Origin: Candidatus Rikenella faecigallinarum
GTDB lineage: Bacteria; Bacteroidota; Bacteroidia; Bacteroidales; Rikenellaceae
DNA length: 38,123 bases
NCBI GenBank assembly: GCA_019113395.1
Contig: DXHL01000020.1
Coordinates: 1-38,123 of the forward strand
Reading direction: 5' to 3'
Positions 22,365 through 31,065 of this stretch are shown piece by piece. The stretch's first letter is position 1. Each line of letters opens with the position of its first letter. The position numbers and the translations under genes were made by a program. The notes under the pieces were generated by a model, which had not been told where the DNA came from, searched no databases, and saw nothing but the letters and a program-made list of their open reading frames with translations.

Positions 22365-25220
22365 TTAGAGATAGGTTTCGAGGGGTTCGCAGGTGCAGAC
22401 CAGATTGCGGTCGCCATACCCGGCATCGATTTTCGAGACGTAGGGCCAGAATTTGTTTTCTGCCACCCACGGCAGCGGGAAGGCCGCCTGCATCCGTGAG
22501 TAGGGGTGGTTCCATCCGCCCTCGCCGTCCGCACCGCAGCATTCAACGGCCGTATGCGGGGCATTGCGCACGATATGGTCTTCCTGTCCGACGGAGGCTT
22601 CGCATTCGGCTTTGATGGCGATGAGGGTTTCGAGGAAACGGTCGAGTTCGGCTTTGGGCTCGCTTTCGGTGGGTTCGACCATCAGGGTGTCGTGCACCGG
22701 GAACGAGAGGGTAGGAGCGTGGAACCCGTAGTCCATCAGCCGTCGGGCGATATCGCCCGTTTCGACCCCGTAATCGGCGCGGAAGTTGCGGCAGTCCACA
22801 ATCATTTCGTGTCCGACGCGACCCGTTTCACCGGTATAGACGATGCCGTAGTGTCCTTTGAGGGCACAAGCCATGTAGTTGGCTGCCACGATGGCCATTT
22901 CGGAAGCCTGACGCAGCCCGTCGGCCCCCAGCATCTTGATGTAGCCGTAGGAAATCATCTGCACCAGGGCACTTCCCCACGGAGCTGATGCGACGGCGGT
23001 AATGCCGTCCGTGCCGCCCGTTTTGACAATCGAGTGAGAGGGGAGGAACGGGGTGAGGTGTTTGGCCACCCCGATGGGACCTACACCCGGTCCGCCACCG
23101 CCGTGCGGGATGGCGAATGTTTTGTGGAGGTTCAGGTGGCAGACGTCGGCACCGATATAGCCCGGCGACGAAAGACCCACCAGAGCATTCATGTTGGCTC
23201 CGTCGAAGTAAACCTGTCCGCCGTTGTCGTGCACGATTTGGATGATTTCCTTAATCTTGCTTTCGAAAATCCCGTGGGTCGAAGGATAGGTAATCATCAG
23301 GCAGGAGAGGTTGGCGGCATGCTCTTGGGCCTTCTTGCGCAGGTCTTCGACATCCACATTGCCGTTGGCGTCCGTAGCCACTACTACGACCTTCATGCCG
23401 GCCATGGCTGCCGATGCCGGGTTGGTTCCGTGTGCCGAGGCGGGAATCAGGGCAATGTTGCGGTGGTAGTCGCCGCGGCTGTGGTGGTAGGCGCGGATGA
23501 CCATCAGACCGGTATATTCCCCGGCAGCCCCCGAGTTGGGCTGCAGCGAAATGGCATCGAAACCGGTAATCACGGCCAGGTCGTGTTCCAGACCGTGAAT
23601 CATCTCCATGTAGCCTTCGGCCTGGTCGAGCGGTGCGAAGGGGTGTACGTTGCCCCATTCGGCCAGCGAGAGCGGCATCATCGTGACGGCCGAGTTGAGT
23701 TTCATGGTGCAGGACCCGAGCGATATCATCGAGTTGGCCAGCGAGATGTCGCGGCGTTCGAGTTTTTTGATGTAGCGCATCAGGTCGGTCTCGTTGTGGT
23801 ATTTGTGGAAGACCGATTCGGTGAGGATGGCGCTCTGACGGCCGCAATCCGTGTGGAAGAAGAGTCCCTCTTCCACTGCGGTTGCCACCGGAGCCGCTTT
23901 CCCGGCCGCTTCCGCAAAGATGGCTGCCACGGTATTCACCTCGTCGAGGGTCGATACCTCATCGAAACTGATGTGTACGCAATCTTCATTCGGGTAAAAG
24001 AGGTTCAACCCTTTTTGCAGGGCAATGGCTTCCACTTTTTCGGCATCGGCAACCACTTCAATCGTGTCGAAATAGTTGTCCGAGGCCAGTTCGTACCCCA
24101 GCCCCTTAATCAGTTCAGCCGCCGTGTGTGCATGGGCGTGGGCGTGCGTGGCGATGCGCCGCAGCCCCTCCGGACCATGATAAACGGCAAACATCCCGGC
24201 CATCGTGGCCAGCAGAGCCTGAGCCGTACAGATATTCGACGTGGCCCGTTCGCGTTTGATATGCTGTTCGCGCATCTGGAGCGCCATGCGCAGCGCGGGA
24301 TTCCCCAGGCGGTCTACCGACACGCCGATGATACGTCCGGGCATGTTTCGTTTGTAGGCATCCTGCGTGGCCATATAGCCGGCATGGGGTCCCCCGAAGC
24401 CCATCGGGATACCGAAACGCTGGGTCGAACCCACCGCAATGTCAGCTCCCCATTCGGCCGGAGCCTTCAGCACGGCCAGCGACAGAATGTCGGCCACGGC
24501 CGTCACCAGCATACCCCGTTCATGACACGTGGCCGCAAAGGCCGTGTAGTCGGCAATCTCACCGTTGGCACCGGGGTATTGCAGCACAGCACCGAACTCT
24601 TTGCCCGTAAACTCATACTCCCGGTAAGAGTCTACCGCCAGTTCAATGCCGAGCGGTTCCGAGCGGGTTAGCAGCAGGTCGAGCGTCTGCGGGAAGATAT
24701 TTTCATCGACGAACAGGATGTTGCGTCCCTCTTTCTGTGCTTCGCGCGAACGGAGGTTGAACATCATAATCATCGCTTCGGCTGCGGCGGTAGCTTCGTC
24801 CAGCAGCGAGCAGTTGCTCACGGGAAGCCCCGTCAGTGAGCTTACCACGGTCTGGAAGTTCAGCAGAGCTTCAAGTCGTCCTTGCGAAATCTCTGCCTGA
24901 TACGGGGTGTAGGAGGTGTACCACGCCGGATTTTCAAAAATATTGCGGATAATGGCGGCCGGCGATGCCGTGCCGTAGTACCCCATCCCAATCAGGGAAC
25001 GCAGCGGTTTGTTCTTTTTGCCGAGCTCGCGGATGTGGGCGGCAAAATCGTATTCGCTCATCCCTTCGGGAAGGTCAAGCGGGCGGGGCAGTTGAATCTG
25101 GGGCGGAACCACCTGGTCGATAAGTTCTCCAACCGATTTGACTCCGATAACGGAGAGCATCTCTTCGACCTCTTTGGGTCCGTTGCCGATATGGCGATTG
25201 ACAAATTTATCCTGAGCCAT
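22365..25220 (-). CDS. gcvP: Glycine dehydrogenase (decarboxylating), P protein of the glycine cleavage system
   Basis: PLP enzyme that decarboxylates glycine and passes the aminomethyl group to the lipoyl H protein. From MAQDKFVNRHIGNG it is 951 aa, the length of the fused (homodimeric) type. The N-terminal half includes FIGMGYY-like SLIGMGYYGTASPAAI, QAEISQGRLEALLNFQT and DEATAAAEAMIM. The C-terminal half contains SCTMKLNSAVTMMP and the PLP-lysine segment LHKTFAIPHGGGGPGVGPI. T and H protein genes are not in the window. The reading frame remains open upstream to 25493, but the promoter at 25250-25281 rules that extension out. Confidence 0.96.
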   Translation of the reverse strand: MAQDKFVNRHIGNGPKEVEEMLSVIGVKSVGELIDQVVPPQIQLPRPLDLPEGMSEYDFAAHIRELGKKNKPLRSLIGMGYYGTASPAAIIRNIFENPAWYTSYTPYQAEISQGRLEALLNFQTVVSSLTGLPVSNCSLLDEATAAAEAMIMMFNLRSREAQKEGRNILFVDENIFPQTLDLLLTRSEPLGIELAVDSYREYEFTGKEFGAVLQYPGANGEIADYTAFAATCHERGMLVTAVADILSLAVLKAPAEWGADIAVGSTQRFGIPMGFGGPHAGYMATQDAYKRNMPGRIIGVSVDRLGNPALRMALQMREQHIKRERATSNICTAQALLATMAGMFAVYHGPEGLRRIATHAHAHAHTAAELIKGLGYELASDNYFDTIEVVADAEKVEAIALQKGLNLFYPNEDCVHISFDEVSTLDEVNTVAAIFAEAAGKAAPVATAVEEGLFFHTDCGRQSAILTESVFHKYHNETDLMRYIKKLERRDISLANSMISLGSCTMKLNSAVTMMPLSLAEWGNVHPFAPLDQAEGYMEMIHGLEHDLAVITGFDAISLQPNSGAAGEYTGLMVIRAYHHSRGDYHRNIALIPASAHGTNPASAAMAGMKVVVVATDANGNVDVEDLRKKAQEHAANLSCLMITYPSTHGIFESKIKEIIQIVHDNGGQVYFDGANMNALVGLSSPGYIGADVCHLNLHKTFAIPHGGGGPGVGPIGVAKHLTPFLPSHSIVKTGGTDGITAVASAPWGSALVQMISYGYIKMLGADGLRQASEMAIVAANYMACALKGHYGIVYTGETGRVGHEMIVDCRNFRADYGVETGDIARRLMDYGFHAPTLSFPVHDTLMVEPTESEPKAELDRFLETLIAIKAECEASVGQEDHIVRNAPHTAVECCGADGEGGWNHPYSRMQAAFPLPWVAENKFWPYVSKIDAGYGDRNLVCTCEPLETYL

Positions 25221-25249
25221 TGTGTAAAATTTTGTGCGTCTTAATCTGA

Positions 25250-25281
25250 CAAAGATACAACTCTTTTTGCGGAATCTGCAA
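25250..25281 (-). promoter_or_regulatory. Promoter of gcvP
   Basis: Minus-strand TTG (plus 25279-25281), 21 bases, then TATCTTTG (plus 25250-25257), 30 bases before the gcvP ATG. Confidence 0.6.
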
Positions 25282-25375
25282 GAGGCGGAATCGCATAGAA
25301 ACTCCTGTCCCGAGGCGGTGTTTTTTCTGTGGATATGCTGCGTTGCCTCCGGCTTTACCTGTGAGAAAAACGTTG

Positions 25376-26593
25376 TCAGGGCTGAAAAATTGTCCTCCGT
25401 TCCCGCTCGGCAATGGCGCGTACCCAGCGTTCCGGTCCTGCCGACCAGTTGTCGCGGGCCCGTGGCCGCAGCCACTCCTGTTGCATGAGCCATGCGGCCA
25501 GTGCCAGCCGATAATCTTCGGCTGCGGTTTGTACCGCGAGCCCCATCTGCTCCAGGTCGCGTGCCCGAAACGAATTGAGTACCACGGTGTATTCGCCTTT
25601 AGGTTGGAAGGCGTTGCCCTGCTCGTCTTCATAAATGGTGACCCGATGGCCGTAGCGTGCTGTCAAATCGACCCGAAATCGAATCCCGGTTACATCATCG
25701 TGCAGGTAATACGGAACCTTAAGCCTCACGAGGTCAGACTCCGGTCCGCTGATGCGGAAATAGCGCATCCCGAACAACTTTTCCAAAAACTGCTGCAATT
25801 GTTCTCCGCTTAGCCGTACCGTTACCAGTCGATTGTCATAGCGAAACCAGCGCAGTATATCCCCCAACCGCACCTCACCTGCCGGTAACGCAGCATCCAT
25901 GACGGGCGGGGCAAAGAGCGATATGTCCGCCTTGGGCGCTGTCTCGAACTGAAACCGATGGAACAGCTCCGCAAAGGTCGACGGACCGAAAAAACAATCC
26001 CGTGTGGTAATGGTTGTGTCGAGTTGTGTCACGGGTGCGGCAAAGAAGGCTCTCACCTGCTGCTCCTCGGTTCGCCATTGATTTTCGGCCTCCTGTGACG
26101 GCCGTGCGTTACGGTTGTCGTATCGTTTGGCTTGGGTCGCTGTCTCTCCGCCCACTTCGTAGCGGTCTACTATAAGCCACTCCGTATCGTCGAGTGAGTC
26201 CACGGCCGTTTGTTCTACTCTGAAGCGAGTCAGCAGGGAGTCACCGGATGGACCGGTTAGGCACCCTCCGTGCTGCATGACACGTTGCCGCAGGGTGCTG
26301 TCTCCCAAATGATGATAAACGGCCTCTCCGAGCGGCAATTTTCGCAGCGGGATATCCACCCAATATACATTGTTTGCTCCCAACTCTTTCTTCCATTGTT
26401 CAGCAAACGAAGCAGCGGCCAGCAATGACCCTGAGCAGTATCGGTTTGTGAGCGGGTCGAAAGGGAAGGTATAACTGTTGCCGCACGTAACAATAAGGCG
26501 GGTATGGTGTTGTGCGGCGGCATAGCTTGCAGTTATCAGGATTGTGACCCAAAACAGGATGAATTGTTTGGAGGTACGGGCGATATTTCGCAT
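25376..26593 (-). CDS. 5'-nucleotidase C-terminal-domain protein with degenerate N-terminal half
   Basis: Exported protein of 405 aa with a signal peptide (FILFWVTILITASYAAAQ). Residues about 220-380 match the 5'-nucleotidase/UshA C-terminal substrate-binding domain: ISLFAPPVMDAALPAGEVRLGDILRWFRYDN, VTVRLSGEQLQQFLE, GEYTVVLNSF (shown in parts). The N-terminal about 190 residues are placed where the metallophosphatase domain should be. They begin RLIVTCGNSYTFPFDP instead of the usual HTNDxH, and no dimetal GNHE motif is visible. Catalytic activity is therefore doubtful; it may bind nucleotides or serve a partner enzyme. Monocistronic, divergent from the adhesin fragment. Confidence 0.75.
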   Translation of the reverse strand: MRNIARTSKQFILFWVTILITASYAAAQHHTRLIVTCGNSYTFPFDPLTNRYCSGSLLAAASFAEQWKKELGANNVYWVDIPLRKLPLGEAVYHHLGDSTLRQRVMQHGGCLTGPSGDSLLTRFRVEQTAVDSLDDTEWLIVDRYEVGGETATQAKRYDNRNARPSQEAENQWRTEEQQVRAFFAAPVTQLDTTITTRDCFFGPSTFAELFHRFQFETAPKADISLFAPPVMDAALPAGEVRLGDILRWFRYDNRLVTVRLSGEQLQQFLEKLFGMRYFRISGPESDLVRLKVPYYLHDDVTGIRFRVDLTARYGHRVTIYEDEQGNAFQPKGEYTVVLNSFRARDLEQMGLAVQTAAEDYRLALAAWLMQQEWLRPRARDNWSAGPERWVRAIAERERRTIFQP

Positions 26594-26635
26594 GTTGTTG
26601 TCGGCGTAAGGGATTGATTTGAGGGTGGAGGGAGT

Positions 26636-27337
26636 GTGGCAGTGTTATTCTGCAAAAGTAGTTTTTATTCGTTGTTTTTTGTGTGGTGGTATTTTTTTGG
26701 CCGGAAGGACGCTTTTCCGGGCGCCGACGGCAGTACGATAACACAAGTAACTGGAGCCGACCCGAATGCAGAAATAATCTCGATTTATGACTCAGATGGT
26801 GCCACTATATCTGGAGGGAGTATAACGGGACTCCGGTTAGAGAATGTCACCACAAGCGGTGTGCTGAGCGGGAACACTTCTCAGATTTACACTATTAAAA
26901 ACCCCATGACATTTATTTACAGTACCAAGGTCCCAAAAGATTGGTATACCGATGATGAAACCTATCAGAACGATGTTTTATGGGGAAATGGGGAGAAAAA
27001 AAGTTCTTACGACCCCTGTCCTGTTGGTTGGAGAGTTCCGAATAATTCATCTACAACTTATGGAGATTTTTCAATGGAAACAATGCCTGCATCGGGTTCG
27101 AACTATACTGTATATGCTGGGAGAACATATGCTAATATGTCGTGGTTTCCTGCAGCAGGGGGGCTCTTCCTCAATAGTTTCTCTTTATCTTTTGTAGGTG
27201 ATTATGGCTGCTATTGGTCTGCTTCAGCAGGTAGTACAGTTTCTGCCAAACGTCTATACTTCAGTTATAGTACTCTTAATCCTAGCGCTACCAGCTATCG
27301 TATGAATGGCTATGTTGTCCGTTGCATTCAGAAATAG
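26636..27337 (+). pseudogene. Orphan C-terminal fragment of a FISUMP-type surface protein
   Basis: A 233-codon frame. From about residue 85 on it carries hallmarks of the Fibrobacter succinogenes major paralogous (FISUMP) domain common at the C-terminus of Bacteroidetes surface lipoproteins: WYTDDETYQNDVLWG, YDPCPVGWRVP, YWSAS and NGYVVRCIQK at the end. Nothing at the start resembles a signal peptide or lipobox; the first about 25 codons (26636-26707) are T-rich and overlap the divergent promoter region. The fragment looks like the tail of a larger adhesin whose front is missing. Codon use is more AT-rich than in the neighbours, suggesting acquired DNA. Possibly not expressed. Confidence 0.6.
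26653..26660 (-). promoter_or_regulatory. Putative -7 box of the nucleotidase-like gene
   Basis: Minus-strand TACTTTTG fits TAnnTTTG, 60 bases before the nucleotidase-like ATG. The -33 region is A-rich without a clear TTTG. It falls inside the first codons of the overlapping plus-strand frame, which argues that those codons are not genuine. Confidence 0.4.
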
Positions 27338-27708
27338 CGTGGGGGAAATCGAAGGAGCGGGATAAGGGGGAGTAATCCGCAGGGGTATCCGTGTAGGGGA
27401 AGAGGGGGAAGGCGCAGGGAGCAGCTCAGCCTCTCCCGGAGGGAAGAGAGAGCAAAGAGCAGATAAACCCCAGGCGAGGAAGCCCTAATACGGGACGGGA
27501 GAGCGACTTGTTGTCCAAATGGCACCTCGGGAGCAGCCGGCGGAGAAATGCAACAATGTGCGGTAGCGTATTTTTGCGGTTCTCCGCATCCGGGCGGCTG
27601 CGAACCGCAACGGTTGCTTGCGCAACCGCCTTTGCCGAATATTAATTAGTTGGATGTGTGGAACTAACACCTCAGGTCGAAGCCGGCGGAGCATGCTCGC
27701 CTCAGAGC

Positions 27709-27850
27709 AGGCCGCCGCTTATTCGTCAAGCAAACACCCTGTCGGAGTGCCCGTGGCACCTTCGGCCTGCACGACTTCTGACGAAGTTGCATTTTGTTGA
27801 CAGATACAAGTCAGCTCGTTTGCCGCTCGGCACCCGCAGCCAGCGAAGGG
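27709..27850. repeat. Structured tandem repeat, copy 1
   Basis: First of two diverged copies with a 150-151 base period. Shared blocks with copy 2 include AGGCCxCCGCxTATTCGTC, GAGTGCCCGTGGCACC-like sequence, TTCTGACGAA and CAGATAC. Hairpins: GTGCC-CGT-GGCAC (27747-27759) and CGACTTC-TGAC-GAAGTTG (27772-27789). Confidence 0.65.
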
Positions 27851-27859
27851 GACGGCACC

Positions 27860-28000
27860 AGGCCTCCGCATATTCGTCGAGCAAACTCTCTGTCGGTGTG
27901 CCCGTGGCACCTGCGGGCTGACGGTTTCTGACGAAACCGAAACATCCCAGCAGATACGGTTCTTCTTGTGTGCCGAGCAGCATCCGGTTGCCTGCAACCC
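27860..28000. repeat. Structured tandem repeat, copy 2
   Basis: Second copy. The hairpin at 27922-27939 reads CGGTTTC-TGAC-GAAACCG. Relative to copy 1 the loop is identical and the stem differs by paired changes, A-T to G-C and C-G to T-A, with a G-T wobble becoming G-C. The GTGCC-CGT-GGCAC hairpin (27898-27910) is unchanged. A further stem GGTTG/CAACC follows (about 27986-27999). Confidence 0.65.
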
Positions 28001-28274
28001 GTCGGTCAGGCGCCGGACAGCTTTCATCCGTCCGGGTGGCCTCCGACCGAGATAAACGTAGCATAGAGTATGGAGAGTAATTTACAACTTCGAGAGCAGT
28101 CGTGCAGACTGAAGCCACCTCCATACGGGAGTCTGAGAAATCCGCCCTTCCATCCGGGACGGTAGGCTGCCGACTCTTTTAGGTCGCAAAGCCTTTCCGA
28201 CTACTGTGCCTTTGCACCTATTTTATACAATACGACGTTCTCGAACCGGAGCGATAACCATTTTATTAGGGTAA

Positions 28275-28306
28275 TAAAAATGCGGGAGGCTTAAACAGCC
28301 TCCCGC
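28275..28306 (-). terminator. Intrinsic terminator of the SMP-30-like gene
   Basis: A perfect 10-bp stem GCGGGAGGCT/AGCCTCCCGC (28282-28291 with 28297-28306) is followed on the minus strand by ATTTTTATTA, 30 bases after the gene's stop. Confidence 0.85.
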
Positions 28307-28335
28307 TAAAACAAGATGAATCCACGCAACATTCC

Positions 28336-29280
28336 CTACAGTGCCATAATATACAACTTGTTGGCAGGCAAATCAGGAATGAACAGATAACCATCCGAGA
28401 TACAAATGTCTGCCGGGCCTTTCAACTCAACTCCCATATCTAGGATAGTAACGGCATTGTTCTGTCCCGGACGCAGGTCGATATAACCCACTTCGGCTTT
28501 TCCGTCGGCATTTTTCCAATTACTGAAATAGAGTCGCGAACCGTCCGGAGTGACGGCAAGCCCATCATATTGGCCGTAACGTTTCCCAAGTAAATTCATC
28601 GGCTTGTTAGCGGGGTCGGTGATGTCCACGGCATAAATGACGTTTTGTTCTCCCGGATTTTCATTCGGGTCGTATGAGGCGATGTAGAGTGTCCCTTCAT
28701 GTTCGGTCAAACCGTTTGCTCCGGGAATATCTGCCACTTTTTGGGGCTTGGGACGGTCGGCGCTCCAAATGTCATTGCAATTTTTGACATCGAGCATATA
28801 GAGGTGTCCCGTATTTGTGACAGAAACAAGCAGGAAATTGTCCAGCGCAACAATGTCATTCACGAACAGTTCGCCTTCGGGGAAAGCTATCTTTACGGGG
28901 CGAAGGTCCGGTTTTTTCATGTTGTAAACCACAACGCACCCCACATCCGCAATAAACAGACAGTCATCCTTGACAGCCATTCCTTTCGGGGCGTTCAGCA
29001 CGCCTGATGCCGGGAACAACACTTTGGATTGTTTGTCGAGCAGAATGACATATCCTTTTCCGTCACGATTCAGAGGATTGAGGGTCTCGGTCCCAAAGTT
29101 GGTCAGCAGGATGCCTCCGTTTTTCAGCGGCAGGGTGCCTTCGTTGAAACGGATACCTTCCGTGACGGTATATATTTGTTCTGCGGTGGTTTTCTGAGCG
29201 TTTTCGGGGAGTTGTGCGGAGGCAGCTACCGGGAGCAGCATACTCCCGCAGACTGCGGCAAACCATCGGAGGTGTTTCAT
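28336..29280 (-). CDS. Exported SMP-30/gluconolactonase-like beta-propeller protein
   Basis: A 314 aa protein with a signal peptide (FAAVCGSMLLPVAASAQ). The rest reads as a six-bladed propeller of the SMP-30/strictosidine synthase-like type: EGIRFNEGTLPLKNGGILLTN, APKGMAVKDDCLFIADVGCVVVY, VNDIVALDNFLLVSVTNTGHLYMLD, ANGLTEHEGTLYIASYD, DGLAVTPDGSRLYFSNW and GPADICISDGYLFIPDL. The repeated NG/ND turns would line a metal site in hydrolases of this fold. Substrate unknown; database entries of this sort often lack a specific name. Monocistronic with its own terminator. Confidence 0.75.
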   Translation of the reverse strand: MKHLRWFAAVCGSMLLPVAASAQLPENAQKTTAEQIYTVTEGIRFNEGTLPLKNGGILLTNFGTETLNPLNRDGKGYVILLDKQSKVLFPASGVLNAPKGMAVKDDCLFIADVGCVVVYNMKKPDLRPVKIAFPEGELFVNDIVALDNFLLVSVTNTGHLYMLDVKNCNDIWSADRPKPQKVADIPGANGLTEHEGTLYIASYDPNENPGEQNVIYAVDITDPANKPMNLLGKRYGQYDGLAVTPDGSRLYFSNWKNADGKAEVGYIDLRPGQNNAVTILDMGVELKGPADICISDGYLFIPDLPANKLYIMAL

Positions 29281-29307
29281 TGCTTGTTTATTTCATGATA
29301 TTTGCCG

Positions 29308-29335
29308 TAAAGTTAATTAATTTTCTTTAAATTTG
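29308..29335. promoter_or_regulatory. Divergent promoter region for the propeller and CoA-transferase genes
   Basis: Minus strand: TAACTTTA (plus 29308-29315), with a TTG (in ATTGACAA) about 21 bases upstream, drives the propeller gene. Plus strand: TAAATTTG (29328-29335), with TTTG at 29301-29304, drives the CoA-transferase. The two elements overlap, so the genes may compete for RNA polymerase. Confidence 0.45.
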
Positions 29336-29389
29336 TCAATCTGAACAAACCATTACACTACAAAATCCTAACGCAGTCTTAAACTACCC

Positions 29390-30709
29390 ATGAACCCAAA
29401 CATCCACATTGTTTCGGCTGACGAGGCCGTGAAAGTTGTTAAAAGCGGGGACCATATCCATTTGAGTTCAGTGGCCAGTGCCCCTCAGTGCCTGATAAAG
29501 GCGTTGTGTGCACGCGGCGACCGCGGTGAACTGAAGGATGTCCATATCCACCACCTCCATACCGAAGGACCGGCTCCCTATGCGGATGCCAAGTATGAGA
29601 GAATCTTCCAGGCCGACCAGTTCTTTGTCGGCGGTAACCTGCGGAAAGCTACTCAGGAAGGGTATGCCGATTATATCCCGGTTTTCCTCAGCGAAACACA
29701 GAAACTCTATCGCTGCGGGGCGCTGCCCATTAACGTGGCGATGATTCAGGTCTCGCCCCCCGACAAACACGGCTATGTCTCGCTCGGTACGTCGGTCGAT
29801 GCCACGCTGGCCGCCGTCGAGTGTGCCCAAACGGTGATTGCCGTGATTAACAAGCACGTGCCGCGTGCTTTCGGACAGGCCATGATTCCGATGTCGGAAA
29901 TCGACATCTGGTGCGAAGACGACACACCCCTGATTGAAGCTCCCTTTACGGCTCCCAACGAAATCGAAACCGCCATCGGGAAACATTGTGCCGCGCTGAT
30001 TGAAGACGGTGCCTGCCTGCAAATGGGTATCGGGGCTATCCCGAATGCCGTTCTGGCTCAACTCGGAAACCACAAAAACCTCGGGATTCACACCGAAATG
30101 TTTGCGGACGGCGTATTACCTCTGGTGGAAAAAGGCGTTATCAACGGCATGAATAAAGTGACCGACAAGGGTAAAATGGTCTCCACGTTCCTGATGGGGT
30201 CGAAAAAGGTGTACGATTTTATCGATGATAACCCCGGTGTCATGATGATGGATGTCGGATACACCAATGACCCGTACGTGATTGCTCAAAACCCCAACTT
30301 TACGGCCATTAACTCGGCTCTGCAGGTGGACCTCACCGGGCAGGTGTGTGCCGATTCGATAGGCACGAAACACTATTCGGGTGTCGGCGGCCAGATTGAC
30401 TTTATTTACGGTTCGTCACTCTCGAAAAACGGGAAAGCCATTGTGGCCATGCCTTCGACAACCAACAAGGGGATTAGCAAAATCGCTCCCGTGCTCAATT
30501 CGGGTGCCGGGGTGGTGACTACGCGTGCCCACATGCACTGGTTCGTGACCGAATACGGAGCCGTAGACTTGTATGGTAAAACCCTGCAGGAACGGGCTCG
30601 ACTCGTGATTAGCGTGGCTAATCCGGCGCATCAGGAAGAGTTGGATAAGGCCGCATTTGAACGGTTTGGTCCGCACCATACCTATATTAAAATGACCTGC
30701 GAAAAATAA
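29390..30709 (+). CDS. Acetyl-CoA hydrolase/transferase family protein (4-hydroxybutyrate or acyl-CoA:acetate CoA-transferase type)
   Basis: A family I-like CoA-transferase of 439 aa that moves CoA between acyl-CoA and a free acid, usually acetate. The catalytic glutamate is in GIHTEMFADG; other family stretches are HIHHLHTEGPAPYAD, IQVSPPDKHGYVSLG, MGIGAIPNAVLAQLG and the oxyanion-hole loop GVGGQIDFIYG, followed by STTNKGISKIAP. The length and the HIHLSSVASAPQ opening resemble the 4-hydroxybutyrate CoA-transferase group of fermentative Bacteroidales and clostridia. Butyrate, propionate or succinate-acetate exchange is possible; the substrate cannot be read from sequence. Single gene with promoter and terminator. 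Confidence 0.9.
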   Translation: MNPNIHIVSADEAVKVVKSGDHIHLSSVASAPQCLIKALCARGDRGELKDVHIHHLHTEGPAPYADAKYERIFQADQFFVGGNLRKATQEGYADYIPVFLSETQKLYRCGALPINVAMIQVSPPDKHGYVSLGTSVDATLAAVECAQTVIAVINKHVPRAFGQAMIPMSEIDIWCEDDTPLIEAPFTAPNEIETAIGKHCAALIEDGACLQMGIGAIPNAVLAQLGNHKNLGIHTEMFADGVLPLVEKGVINGMNKVTDKGKMVSTFLMGSKKVYDFIDDNPGVMMMDVGYTNDPYVIAQNPNFTAINSALQVDLTGQVCADSIGTKHYSGVGGQIDFIYGSSLSKNGKAIVAMPSTTNKGISKIAPVLNSGAGVVTTRAHMHWFVTEYGAVDLYGKTLQERARLVISVANPAHQEELDKAAFERFGPHHTYIKMTCEK

Positions 30710-30793
30710 TTTTCTGTCAGGTCGGAGTCGGGCGCGCGACAAGGACCGTTTGTGGGACTTGTGTGTGGCCACGGGTCTCCTTTTCATCAGTCG

Positions 30794-30836
30794 GGGACAG
30801 GATGCCATATATGGAGCATTCTGTCCCTGTTTTTTG
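30794..30836 (+). terminator. Intrinsic terminator of the CoA-transferase gene
   Basis: A 12-bp stem with one G-T pair (30794-30805 with 30816-30827) closes a loop and is followed by TGTTTTTTGTTTG. It lies about 85 bases after the stop. Confidence 0.8.
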
Positions 30837-31065
30837 TTTGAGGAGGGTAGTGCGGGGCTGTTGAGAAGCCAACGCTGCACCTGAGAACGGATGGATGGCC
30901 GCGGAGGCGCTGATGCAGAGAAATAAGTGACACAAATAGGGCTATCTCTCCTCTGGCTCAGAGTGCAGTACGTTGATGCAGCTTACGTCGAGTTATAGGG
31001 AGAACAATGTGGTCAGTACACATTGCCTTTCGGAGCAGGGGATGCGGTTCCCGCTCTCGGGGAGA
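30837..31065. other. Intergenic stretch without recognised features
   Basis: Between the CoA-transferase terminator and the end of the surface lipoprotein gene I see no credible gene, promoter box or strong hairpin. Confidence 0.5.

Larger units (their letters stand above)
27338..28274. other. Gene-free stretch with repeats and hairpins
   Basis: About 0.94 kb without a credible gene. It contains a hairpin GCGGTTC/GAACCGC (about 27577-27609), a 7-bp stem CGGTTGC/GCAACCG (27611-27628), the two tandem repeat copies listed separately, and further short inverted repeats to about 28140. Open frames on the minus strand here encode repetitive low-quality peptides and appear to be read-outs of the repeats. 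No tRNA T-arm or rRNA sequence was recognised. Confidence 0.6.

Noticed and set aside
25221-25493. 91-codon N-terminal extension of gcvP
   Set aside because: It overlaps the nucleotidase-like gene and the gcvP promoter; P proteins start near MAQDKFVNRHIG.
27726-28124. Minus-strand frame of 132 codons in the gene-free stretch
   Set aside because: Its peptide repeats (GATGTPT, LLDE) are read-outs of the nucleotide repeats, the frame shifts between copies, and stem covariation indicates structure rather than coding.
28140-28270. Possible tRNA because of a GGTTCGAG string on the minus strand
   Set aside because: No acceptor, D-arm or anticodon stem could be fitted around it.
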